Shown here: positions 23,713 through 29,893 of the stretch, in pieces | How positions within the stretch are numbered: the stretch's first letter is position 1 | Layout of the letters: each line of letters starts with the position of its first letter | NCBI GenBank assembly: GCA_963545195.1 | Contig: CAUUIA010000005.1 | Location: 1-29,893 of the forward strand | From: CALISC01 sp963545195 | GTDB taxonomy: Bacteria; Bacillota_I; Bacilli_A; Acholeplasmatales; Acholeplasmataceae | Direction: 5' to 3' | DNA length: 29,893 nt | Program-made: the position numbers and the translations under genes | Notes under the pieces: model-generated | Databases searched by the model: none | The model's input: only the letters and a program-made list of their open reading frames with translations | Told to the model about the DNA's origin: nothing

Positions 23713-25148
23713 GTGGAGTAGAAATACAAAATAATACAGAAAAAAACGTTATTGAAGTAGACTTTTTTAGCCAAAATATTGCTGATTTAGTTAAACATAA
23801 TTTAGGCTATAGTCACTTTTTTGTGTTGGGTGAAGTTAAAGCAACTTACTCAGAATACGAGGCTAAAAACCCGAAAAGTCATCTTTACTTTAACTTAGTT
23901 GGTAAAGAAAGTGCACTAAGATGTGCAATTTGGCAAAGTACTGCAAGTAAACTAGACTTCATTCCTTACACTGGCATGCAGGTGATAGTTGATATCACTA
24001 TTTCTTATTACCAAAAAGGTGGTTCAATAACTGCGACAGTTTGGCAGGTTTATGACTACGGTGAGGGTAAAAAGAAACGCGAAAAAGAAAAACTAATTAA
24101 AGAACTAAACTCCCTTGGGTACTTTGAAAAAGAAAGAAAAAGAAAGATTCCCCAAAACCCAGCGGTAGTCGGAATAGTAACTTCGGCTACAGGCGCTGCA
24201 CTTAGAGATATTAAAGAAAACGCATATAAACGTTTTCCTTTAATAGACTTTATTGTCTACAACACTTTAGTGCAAGGTGAAAACGCCGCTCGCGAAATTA
24301 AAAAAGCCATAAAACTCGCAAACTTAGAAAACAATGCAGAAGTTTTAATTGTTGGACGCGGAGGTGGTGCTAAAGAAGACCTTGAGGCGTTTGACACCAA
24401 AGAAGTTGCAGACGCTATCTATTTTTCTAAAATCCCTGTGATTTCTGCAGTTGGACATGAAAGAGATGTCTCAATTTCAGACTACGTTGCCGACCTTTCT
24501 GCGTCTACCCCAACAGACGCCGCTGCTCTAATTACTCAAATTACAACCGCTGATTTTCAAAATAAGTTAGCCGAATTTAACTACACAATTTTGACTAATT
24601 TAAAAAACAAAGTACACCAAGAAAACGCAGAACTTAGAACCTACGAAGCAGCACTAGAGCGAGTGTCTCCGCTTAGTAAGTTGACCAAACTTCAACAAGA
24701 ACTAATGTTGCTTAAAAACCAAGCGAGGTTAATGCTCGCTGCTCTTTACTCAAAAAAACAAGCAACGCTAGCGGTTGCTCTGCAAAGATGCAGAAACTCA
24801 GTTATCAACGCTTACAATAAAAACGCCGAGTATTTAGACGAACTCACAACTAAACTTCCAAATCTACACAAAACTTTAAGTGTTGCTCAAAGTCAAATTA
24901 CTGACTTTAAACTAAAACTACCAAATATCCCTGAAATTATTAAAAATAAAGAGTTTGAGTTAAAACTTTTTAAAGAGCAATTTAACAACTTTGACTTAAA
25001 TAAAAAACTTGAACAAGGTTATGCTCTGGTATTTAAAGACCAACAAATGGTTAGAAGCGTAAAAGATGTTAACAGTAATGACAGCCTTGAAATTAAATTA
25101 AAAGATGGTACTTTAAAAGTAATTATCACTAACATAAAAGGAGAGTAA
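23709..25148 (+). CDS. xseA: Exodeoxyribonuclease VII large subunit
   Basis: The large, catalytic subunit of exonuclease VII degrades single-stranded DNA to oligonucleotides. The 479 residues are normal. An N-terminal OB-fold (about 20-118) shows FVLGEVKATY, HLYFNLVG and RCAIW. The catalytic domain contains VGIVTSATGAALRDI, the GRGGGAKEDLEAFD segment (216-229) and VISAVGHERDVSISDYVADLSASTPTDAA; Arg of the usual DLRASTP is Ser here. A long coiled-coil region (about 285-430) that binds the small subunits follows, and the end GYALVFKDQ...DSLEIKLKDGTLKVII matches the family. The start overlaps nusB by 4 nt. The last codons ATAAAAGGAGAGTAA also supply the RBS for xseB. Confidence 0.96.
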   Translation: MSGVEIQNNTEKNVIEVDFFSQNIADLVKHNLGYSHFFVLGEVKATYSEYEAKNPKSHLYFNLVGKESALRCAIWQSTASKLDFIPYTGMQVIVDITISYYQKGGSITATVWQVYDYGEGKKKREKEKLIKELNSLGYFEKERKRKIPQNPAVVGIVTSATGAALRDIKENAYKRFPLIDFIVYNTLVQGENAAREIKKAIKLANLENNAEVLIVGRGGGAKEDLEAFDTKEVADAIYFSKIPVISAVGHERDVSISDYVADLSASTPTDAAALITQITTADFQNKLAEFNYTILTNLKNKVHQENAELRTYEAALERVSPLSKLTKLQQELMLLKNQARLMLAALYSKKQATLAVALQRCRNSVINAYNKNAEYLDELTTKLPNLHKTLSVAQSQITDFKLKLPNIPEIIKNKEFELKLFKEQFNNFDLNKKLEQGYALVFKDQQMVRSVKDVNSNDSLEIKLKDGTLKVIITNIKGE

Positions 25149-25152
25149 AAAT

Positions 25153-25341
25153 ATGAACAATTCAGAAAAAAACTTAGAGTTAAAGACACTGTTTGCAAAA
25201 ATAAAGGAAAACATTGATAAATTAAATCAAGAAAATGACATCATGGTTTCAATTGAACTTTACAAGCAAACCAAAGACCTAATTCAAAAAGCCGACTCTA
25301 TTTTAGAGGTTGCTAAAAAAGCAATCGAAAATGAGCAGTAA
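25153..25341 (+). CDS. xseB: Exodeoxyribonuclease VII small subunit
   Basis: This is a helical small subunit that clamps onto the coiled coil of XseA; exonuclease VII needs several copies. The 62 residues are the family length. It has the expected two-helix form with NLELKTLFAKIKENIDKLNQEND followed by SIELYKQTKDLIQKADSILEVAKKAI, comparable to LExIVxxLExGxLxLEESLxLYExGxxLxxxCxxxL. The RBS AGGAG overlaps the xseA stop, and the end overlaps the following dxs-like gene by 11 nt. The position confirms the assignment. Confidence 0.93.
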   Translation: MNNSEKNLELKTLFAKIKENIDKLNQENDIMVSIELYKQTKDLIQKADSILEVAKKAIENEQ

Positions 25342-27007
25342 TTTTAATTTACTAAACTTTTTACCTGCTGACTTAAAAAAACTCAAAGTCCAAGACCTGC
25401 CCAAACTTTGCGCAGCAATTAGGGAGTTCATTAAAGAAAATATCTTAAAGTCCGGTGGACACCTTAGTTCTAATTTAGCAACAATTGAGCTAACTGTGGC
25501 TTTGGTTTATTTACTTGACTTAGACAAAGACAGACTGCTTTTTGACATTGGACACCAGGCATACACCTACAAAATTTTAACTGGTCGTGGCAGTGGTTTT
25601 CTTAATTTTAGTGAAAGAAGAATCTCAGGGTTTACCGCATACTGCGAATCTAAATACGATTTTTTTGAAGCAGGACACGCATCTCAGTCTCTGTCTGCTT
25701 TGGTGGGATTTGTCTTAACAAACCCATTAAACAAGAATATAGCGGTGATTGGAGACGGTGCGCTAAATGCAGGAATTGCTTTTGAAGGACTTAATACTTT
25801 AAGTGGATATAGCCTACCTGGCACAGTTATTATTAACAACAACAAATGCTCAATTGTTGAAAACGTTGGCGCTTTTAGACACACTTTAAATGACCCAAGC
25901 AAAGCGCGCGCATACTTTGAAGCACTTGGTTATCATTTTTTTTACCTTAAAGAAGGCAATGATGTTATTGCTTTAATAGACACTTTAAAAACTGTTTTAA
26001 AGGTACAAAAACCGGTCGTTTTTTTAATTGAAACAATTAAGGGAAAAGGGCTTGTTGAAGCTGTTTCAGATGTAAGCGGTAAGTATCATTCATACAGTGC
26101 TTCTACTCAAACTCAAACCCCTTTCATCATGGGAAAAGTAATTTCTGAGTTTGCTAAACTACGCGATTTTTATTTAATTGAAAGTGGTATGGAACTTGGC
26201 AACTTCACCAAAGACTTTAAAGAAAAATACCCAGGTAGATTTATAGACTCAGGTATAGCTGAGGGCAACTCAGCAATGCTGGCCGCTAGTTTAGCCTTAA
26301 ATAAAAAGAAAGTAATATTACCGTATTACACCACTTTTATTCAGCGCTCGCTCGACTACTTGTTTTCGGATATTGCACGAGTTAACTTAGATGTAACTTT
26401 ACTTTTAAACTCAGCCTTTTTAACAAATCGTGACCCTTCTACTCACCAAGGTACTTACTTTACTAAATTACTTAGTTGCTTTCCAAACACCAAAGTTTTT
26501 GCCTGTGGGTTGGACACCGACTACGCAACATTGCTTTCTTCTACTTTTGATTTACCTGGGCTAAAGGCGATTGCTTATCCGAAACTACCGCTTAGCGAAA
26601 ATTTTAATCCCGAAACTTTTTCTATTAAGTTTAAAAAAGAGTCGTTTTGGCAAACTCTTAAAACTGGTAAAGACACTTTGGTTTTAAGTTATGGGCCAAT
26701 TTTAAAAGAAATTTATCAAAACTTAAATGAAGACTTTACACTAGTTAACGCAAGACTGATTTCTCAGATAGAAGACGAGGTTAGTTTTTTAAAACAAGTT
26801 GAAAAACACCAAAAAATAGTAATAGTTGAAGAAGCAAGTTCTCTGCTTTACGGTTTAGTTCTAGATTTCTTAAACCGCCGTAATTTAAACAAAAAAGTAA
26901 TTGCTCTGAACCTAGACAATTGTTTGGTTTCAGAAAAAACCAGAGCAGAACTGCTTAAAGACTTTAAATTAACGCTGGCTGACATCAAAGCTGCAATTGA
27001 AAATTAA
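25331..27007 (+). CDS. Divergent 1-deoxy-D-xylulose-5-phosphate synthase-like transketolase
   Basis: Dxs joins pyruvate and glyceraldehyde-3-phosphate with thiamine diphosphate (TPP) to start the MEP isoprenoid pathway and to supply thiamine and pyridoxal precursors. The start is ATG at 25331, inside the end of xseB; an in-frame TTG at 25310 is less likely. The 558 residues are shorter than usual (about 620). Conserved: SGGHLSSNLATIELTVAL, FDIGHQAYTYKILTGR, GHASQSLSA, and the TPP motif GDGALNAGIAFE (141-152) to N171. The central domain keeps the catalytic Glu311 and THQG (371-374), but GIAEQHA is GIAEGNS and the DRAGLVG loop, which contacts the sugar phosphate, is NSAFLTN. TPP chemistry is likely kept; the substrate may differ. 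In many Firmicutes ispA lies between xseB and dxs; here it is missing. I leave the symbol blank. Confidence 0.85.
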   Translation: MSSNFNLLNFLPADLKKLKVQDLPKLCAAIREFIKENILKSGGHLSSNLATIELTVALVYLLDLDKDRLLFDIGHQAYTYKILTGRGSGFLNFSERRISGFTAYCESKYDFFEAGHASQSLSALVGFVLTNPLNKNIAVIGDGALNAGIAFEGLNTLSGYSLPGTVIINNNKCSIVENVGAFRHTLNDPSKARAYFEALGYHFFYLKEGNDVIALIDTLKTVLKVQKPVVFLIETIKGKGLVEAVSDVSGKYHSYSASTQTQTPFIMGKVISEFAKLRDFYLIESGMELGNFTKDFKEKYPGRFIDSGIAEGNSAMLAASLALNKKKVILPYYTTFIQRSLDYLFSDIARVNLDVTLLLNSAFLTNRDPSTHQGTYFTKLLSCFPNTKVFACGLDTDYATLLSSTFDLPGLKAIAYPKLPLSENFNPETFSIKFKKESFWQTLKTGKDTLVLSYGPILKEIYQNLNEDFTLVNARLISQIEDEVSFLKQVEKHQKIVIVEEASSLLYGLVLDFLNRRNLNKKVIALNLDNCLVSEKTRAELLKDFKLTLADIKAAIEN

Positions 27008-27034
27008 AAAAAGGTTGAATAAATCAACCTTTTT
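27008..27034 (+). terminator. Terminator of the ligA-dxs operon
   Basis: An 11-bp perfect stem (AAAAAGGTTGA at 27008-27018, TCAACCTTTTT at 27024-27034) with a 5-nt loop begins directly after the stop codon. The U run ends the plus-strand operon. T residues on the opposite side may let it also end the minus-strand transcript from 27318. Confidence 0.9.
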
Positions 27035-27052
27035 AAAAAATATTTAATTTGA

Positions 27053-27318
27053 CTAAATAACTCCGTTTGCTTTTAAGATAATTGAAATAAAAGCAGCCAC
27101 GAATGAAAGTGCCATCGCACCTAGAATTACCCAAATTATGATTTTACCCTTTAGCGTTTTACTTGGGTTTTTTAAAATAATTACTCCAGGTTCTTGGTTT
27201 TTTTCTTTTTTGTCTTTAAGAGCCTTGCTGGCTTTATCGGTTTTCTTTTCTTTCTTTCTTTCTTGTAAGAACTAGTTAGTTCGGTTTCAAAATTTTCAAC
27301 TTTTTTATCTTCAGCCAC
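27053..27318 (-). pseudogene. Small single-helix membrane protein, frameshifted at a TTTC repeat
   Basis: From GTG at 27318, with GAGG 8 nt upstream and an extended -10 behind it, a frame reads MAEDKKVENFETELTSSYKK and then fails. Just past the tetranucleotide repeat at 27247-27262 the sensible sequence continues in the -1 frame: a lysine-rich stretch (KALKDKKEKN), then VIILKNPSKTLKG, and a hydrophobic helix (IIIWVILGAMALSFVAAFISIIL) ending NGVI before TAG at 27053. If the frame were joined, the product would be about 88 residues with one C-terminal membrane helix. A net +1 nt, +4 nt (one more repeat unit) or -2 nt change would restore it; so would a -1 ribosomal frameshift. It could also be a sequencing error. 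No family is recognised. Otherwise 27035-27369 holds only its promoter and the dinB leader. Confidence 0.7.
27247..27262. repeat. Tetranucleotide repeat (TTTC)4, coding strand GAAA
   Basis: Four copies of TTTC stand in a row and lie exactly where the minus-strand frame breaks. Gain of one unit would restore the frame, as would loss of two. The tract is flanked by further near-copies (TTTTC, TTG). Confidence 0.9.
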
Positions 27319-27344
27319 AGCATTCACCTCGCAATTACTTTTTT

Positions 27345-27354
27345 ATTTTATCAT
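27345..27354. promoter_or_regulatory. Overlapping divergent -10 boxes for the microprotein gene and dinB
   Basis: On the minus strand TGATAAAAT (27345-27353) is an extended -10 with a leader of about 20 nt to the GTG at 27318. On the plus strand the same bases contain TATCAT (27349-27354), a weak -10 for dinB with a leader of about 9 nt including GGAG. RNA polymerase could not occupy both at once. Confidence 0.45.
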
Positions 27355-27369
27355 ATTTAAAGGAGCAGA

Positions 27370-28470
27370 ATGAAAAAAACCTATATTTTTCATTTAGATT
27401 TAGACCAGTTTTTCGCAGCGTGTCACATGATAAAAGAACCTTATCTGAGACACACTGTTTTTGTTGTGGGTTCAGATCAGTCTCACTTAAACAAAGGAGT
27501 TGTTTCAACTTCATCTTATTCTGCTCGCCGTTTTGAAATAAAGTCTGGAATGACGATTGTTGAGGCTAAGCGAAAATACCCAAAAATTGTAATAGTTCCC
27601 ACTGACTTTAAACTATACAAGCATTTTTCTAATCTATTTTTTGACTATTTGTTTACTTTTACCAATAAAATACAAATTGCTTCAATTGACGAGGCTTATG
27701 TTGACTTTACAGATTACTTAGAAAACAACAAAATTGAGCCACTTGAACTTGCTAAACAAATTCAAAAACATTTAATGGACATGTATAAACTACCTGTGTC
27801 AATTGGAATTTCCGAAACTTTGTATTTGGCCAAAATTGCCTCTGACTTAGATAAACCTTTAGGTATTTCTACGCTTTACCGCACTGAAATTGAAAGTAAA
27901 ATTTACGGAATGCCACTTGGCAAACTATATGGGTTTGGTAAATCTACAACGGCTGCTTTGGAAGAACTTGGAATTTATACTCTTGCTGACTTTATTAAAA
28001 GAGACAATCAGAGAAAGTTAGCCGAATTTTACCGCCCGCAGCATCTTTTAGAAATTATGGCTGCTGTCTCTGGTCACTCTAAAGACTTTATCGAACCATA
28101 TAAAATAAGTGTTCCCAAAAGCATGTCAAGAGAAGTTACTTTAAACTACGCCGTAGATTCACTTGAAGCAATCGTTGCTAAAATCAAGCCAATTTACCTA
28201 GATTTAGCCGCCCAACTAAATAACTTTGGACTTGAGGCAAAAACTGTTAACTTTAAGTTTAAAACTGCTAACTTTAAAACTTATACTCGTGCAAAAACTT
28301 TAACATACTTTATTTCTAGTGCTTTTGACATTCAAAATGCACTTGAAGACTTCATTAAAGAAAAACTTGAAATTGACGTGCCAATTCGCCTTTTTGGCGT
28401 TGGTCTTTCTAACTTTAGAGAAATTAAACCAAAAAGCGACTTAAATAGTGGTTTTTTTAAAGCAGAGTAA
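27370..28470 (+). CDS. dinB: Y-family DNA polymerase IV (DinB)
   Basis: This translesion polymerase copies past damaged bases with low fidelity. The 366 residues are close to the family length. The palm contains the first catalytic acid in HLDLDQFFA (Asp10) with the aromatic steric gate Phe15. The dNTP-binding VVSTSSYSARRFEIKSGM matches the family G-V-V-x-x-x-x-Y-x-A-R-x-x-G-I-x-S-x-M, with Gly of the normal YGI altered to FEI. The second acid pair is SIDEAYVDFT (Asp107, Glu108). The fingers and thumb regions contain SIGISETLYLAKIASDLDKP and GIYTLADF. The C-terminal little-finger domain is complete, but no clear beta-clamp peptide is seen at the end. AAAGGAG precedes the ATG. It stands apart from the operon upstream. 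Confidence 0.95.
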   Translation: MKKTYIFHLDLDQFFAACHMIKEPYLRHTVFVVGSDQSHLNKGVVSTSSYSARRFEIKSGMTIVEAKRKYPKIVIVPTDFKLYKHFSNLFFDYLFTFTNKIQIASIDEAYVDFTDYLENNKIEPLELAKQIQKHLMDMYKLPVSIGISETLYLAKIASDLDKPLGISTLYRTEIESKIYGMPLGKLYGFGKSTTAALEELGIYTLADFIKRDNQRKLAEFYRPQHLLEIMAAVSGHSKDFIEPYKISVPKSMSREVTLNYAVDSLEAIVAKIKPIYLDLAAQLNNFGLEAKTVNFKFKTANFKTYTRAKTLTYFISSAFDIQNALEDFIKEKLEIDVPIRLFGVGLSNFREIKPKSDLNSGFFKAE

Positions 28471-28505
28471 TTTTAAAATCAGTTTCAAATGCTTTTAAAA
28501 TAAGT

Positions 28506-28511
28506 TAAAAT
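28506..28511 (+). promoter_or_regulatory. Possible -10 (TAAAAT) of the helicase gene
   Basis: TAAAAT ends 7 nt before the ATG at 28519, so the transcript would start 1 nt before it and have almost no leader. A second TAAAAT at 28496-28501 could serve instead. The AAAGAG touching the ATG is too close to be a normal RBS. Confidence 0.35.
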
Positions 28512-28518
28512 TAAAGAG

Positions 28519-29736
28519 ATGAAAGAGTTTACAGAAATTTTACAAAAATTAAATATATCTGAGTTTACCGCTTTTCAAAAAAGAGCAATAAACACAATTT
28601 TAAAACAAAAAGCCAACGTTGTAATTTCGGCTAAAACTGGAGTTGGCAAAACTTTTGCTTATTTAGTTCCGCTCTACCTTAGTTTAAAACCAAAAGACAA
28701 AGCCTTGATTTTGTGTCCAACTACTGAACTTTGTTTGCAAACAGCGTTAGTTTTTGAACATTTATTTGCCAAAAAAGTTTATTTAGACGCCAAAAAACCT
28801 AGTTTAACTGGTAAACAAATTTTTATATTAACTCCAAATAAAGCTACTGAGTTAATCAAATCAGGTACTTTTAATCAGGCTGAGTTTAAGTTTTTAGTCG
28901 CAGACGAGGCAGATTTTATGTTTGAAGTTGAGTTTATGGATGAACTTAACCAAGTTTTTTCTTACTTTAAAAAAGCCCGTTTTATCTTGGTTTCAGCCAC
29001 TGTTAAAAAGTCTATGAAACCTTTTATCAAGGCTTTTTTTGGTTCTTTTTTAATGCTAGAAGAAACAAGCACACCACTTAACTTAAAGCACTATATAGCC
29101 AGAGCAGAAAATGGCGAAGAAATCAAAACTTTAGTTGCTTTGCTGAAAGCAAAAAATCCATATACAGCACTGGTTTTTGTTTCAAAAAAAACAGAACTTG
29201 AAAAAGTTTACAAAGAAATTGTAAAAGAAATTCCCAGCACTGTTTTAATTTCTGGCAACCTAGATTTAAAAGACCGCCAAAGAATTTATAAAGACCTAAC
29301 TCAAGAAAAATACTCAGTAGTGGTCGCTACTGACTTGTTTTCTCGCGGAATTGACCTAAACTTTAGTCATGTTTTTAACTTAGATGTACCTAAAACTAAA
29401 GCAATTTTTGAACACAGACAAGGCAGAACTGCGAGATTCAACCGCTTTGGAGAGGTCTACACAATTTATACTGATTTAGATAAGCGCCGACTTTACAACT
29501 ACCAAACGCAAAATACACCGTTTATTGAACTTAAAGTCAAAAACAACGAGATTTTAGAGTTAAAAAAACCTAAATCAAAACAAAGCGAATTAATTATTGC
29601 TGCCGTTAAGACTGTTAAAAAACCAACTAAAGTTAAGCCAAACTATAAAAAACAAAACAAAAAGGCCATTGAAAAAGCCGTCAAAGCCGCTAAAGTCAAG
29701 CATTTTCGCGCACAGTTTAAAAAAGGAAAAATATGA
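28519..29736 (+). CDS. DEAD-box RNA helicase
   Basis: This is an ATP-dependent RNA helicase likely involved in RNA decay or ribosome assembly. The 405 residues hold both RecA-like domains. Domain 1: the Q motif region FTAFQKRAI, Walker A AKTGVGKT (38-45), PTTELCLQ, TPNKATEL, DEAD (129-132) and SAT (159-161). Domain 2: ALVFVSKKTEL, VATDLFSRGIDL and HRQGRTAR, which varies from the family HRIGRTGR but keeps both arginines. A lysine-rich tail from about 350 (KKPTKVKPNYKKQNKK) should bind RNA. The closest family members are CshA/CshB-type proteins; the exact ortholog cannot be assigned. It has no conventional RBS. Its TGA stop overlaps the ATG of the next gene. Confidence 0.93.
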   Translation: MKEFTEILQKLNISEFTAFQKRAINTILKQKANVVISAKTGVGKTFAYLVPLYLSLKPKDKALILCPTTELCLQTALVFEHLFAKKVYLDAKKPSLTGKQIFILTPNKATELIKSGTFNQAEFKFLVADEADFMFEVEFMDELNQVFSYFKKARFILVSATVKKSMKPFIKAFFGSFLMLEETSTPLNLKHYIARAENGEEIKTLVALLKAKNPYTALVFVSKKTELEKVYKEIVKEIPSTVLISGNLDLKDRQRIYKDLTQEKYSVVVATDLFSRGIDLNFSHVFNLDVPKTKAIFEHRQGRTARFNRFGEVYTIYTDLDKRRLYNYQTQNTPFIELKVKNNEILELKKPKSKQSELIIAAVKTVKKPTKVKPNYKKQNKKAIEKAVKAAKVKHFRAQFKKGKI

Positions 29737-29753
29737 AAAATATGAAAAATATG
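29727..29753. repeat. Three tandem 9-nt repeats (AAAAATATG) across a start codon
   Basis: Three exact copies of AAAAATATG span the helicase stop and the next gene's start. Each copy ends in an in-frame ATG, giving three possible starts (29733, 29742, 29751). AAAGG at 29722-29726 lies 6 nt before the first. Confidence 0.9.
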
Positions 29754-29893
29754 AAAAACTTTAACCTAGGTTCACACAACTCATTTAAAAAACCAGACTA
29801 TCTAAAAGGCACTGTTACTGAAGTTAAACACAATCAAGCAACCGCACTAATGATTTTTACAGGCCCACCACAAAGCACTTTTCGCACAAACAC
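29733..29893 (+). CDS. N-terminal part of an unknown protein, cut by window edge
   Basis: An open frame of 53 codons runs to the window end. It starts at ATG 29733, which overlaps the helicase TGA and has AAAGG 6 nt upstream; two further in-frame ATGs follow at 9-nt steps. The first residues are MKNMKNMKNFNLGSHNS, then YLKGTVTEVKHNQATALMIFTGPP. The phrase YLKGTVTEV followed by a second strand recalls the start of an S1/OB-fold RNA-binding domain, but the read is too short to be sure. Coupling to an RNA helicase would suit an RNA-binding protein (inference). Confidence 0.6.
   Translation, partial: MKNMKNMKNFNLGSHNSFKKPDYLKGTVTEVKHNQATALMIFTGPPQSTFRTN

Noticed and set aside
15280..27007. Mycoplasma code with UGA as tryptophan
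   Set aside because: TGA closes several genes exactly at ATGA overlaps with the next start, and tryptophan is encoded by TGG throughout.
28471..28501. Repeated TTTTAAAAT after dinB as a terminator
   Set aside because: The short AT-only palindromes lack GC pairs and a T run; more likely promoter-like AT sequence.

Overview
The window reads as part of a small, AT-rich genome from the Mollicutes or a closely related low-GC Bacilli lineage. The genes use TGG for tryptophan and end on TAA, TAG and TGA. Several TGA stops lie inside ATGA overlaps (ligA/uvrA, the junction at 4222-4225, nusB/xseA), so the standard bacterial code applies and not the UGA=Trp code of Mycoplasma. WhiA, Lgt, a KtrA-type potassium regulator and an MsrA-MsrB fusion in compressed operons agree with this. 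No tRNA, rRNA, CRISPR array, transposase or phage gene was found.

Layout. (1) 1-6322, minus strand: a partial aminopeptidase C (pepC) behind a 63-residue protein; then ktrA, an RdgB-kinase fusion, and a 1000-residue TPR-GAF-PAS-GGDEF-EAL-like protein whose catalytic motifs are lost, read as one overlapping operon that ends in a hairpin terminator at 1207-1236. (2) 6413-13429, plus strand: a cell-envelope block with a four-helix membrane protein, a CPBP-family intramembrane protease with a large extracytoplasmic domain, a two-helix protein, and two paralogous anchored surface proteins that differ by one modular insertion. Terminators follow both surface genes. (3) 13505-15093, minus strand: a small guanylate-kinase-like enzyme and a bifunctional methionine sulfoxide reductase. 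(4) 15280-27007, plus strand: a long, mostly overlapping run ligA-uvrA-lgt-trxB-whiA-nusB-xseA-xseB-dxs-like, closed by a terminator. Its second half looks like the common Firmicutes nusB-folD-xseA-xseB-ispA-dxs cluster with folD and ispA missing. (5) 27053-29893: a small membrane-protein gene on the minus strand that is frameshifted at a TTTC tetranucleotide repeat, then dinB (Pol IV), a DEAD-box RNA helicase, and the start of another gene.

Themes. Genome maintenance dominates the plus-strand half: NAD+ ligase, UvrA, exonuclease VII, Pol IV and nucleotide-pool cleaning by RdgB. Redox protection is shared between TrxB and MsrAB, since thioredoxin is the usual reductant of Msr. Promoters are mostly TATAAT-like boxes, often with an extended TGN and no clear -35. 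At least two genes (6413 and ligA) have the -10 so close to the ATG that their mRNAs should be leaderless or nearly so. The most unusual items are the degenerate c-di-GMP-type scaffold, the RdgB-kinase fusion, the possibly phase-variable microprotein, the altered Dxs, and a recurring pattern of 9-nt tandem repeats at gene ends.
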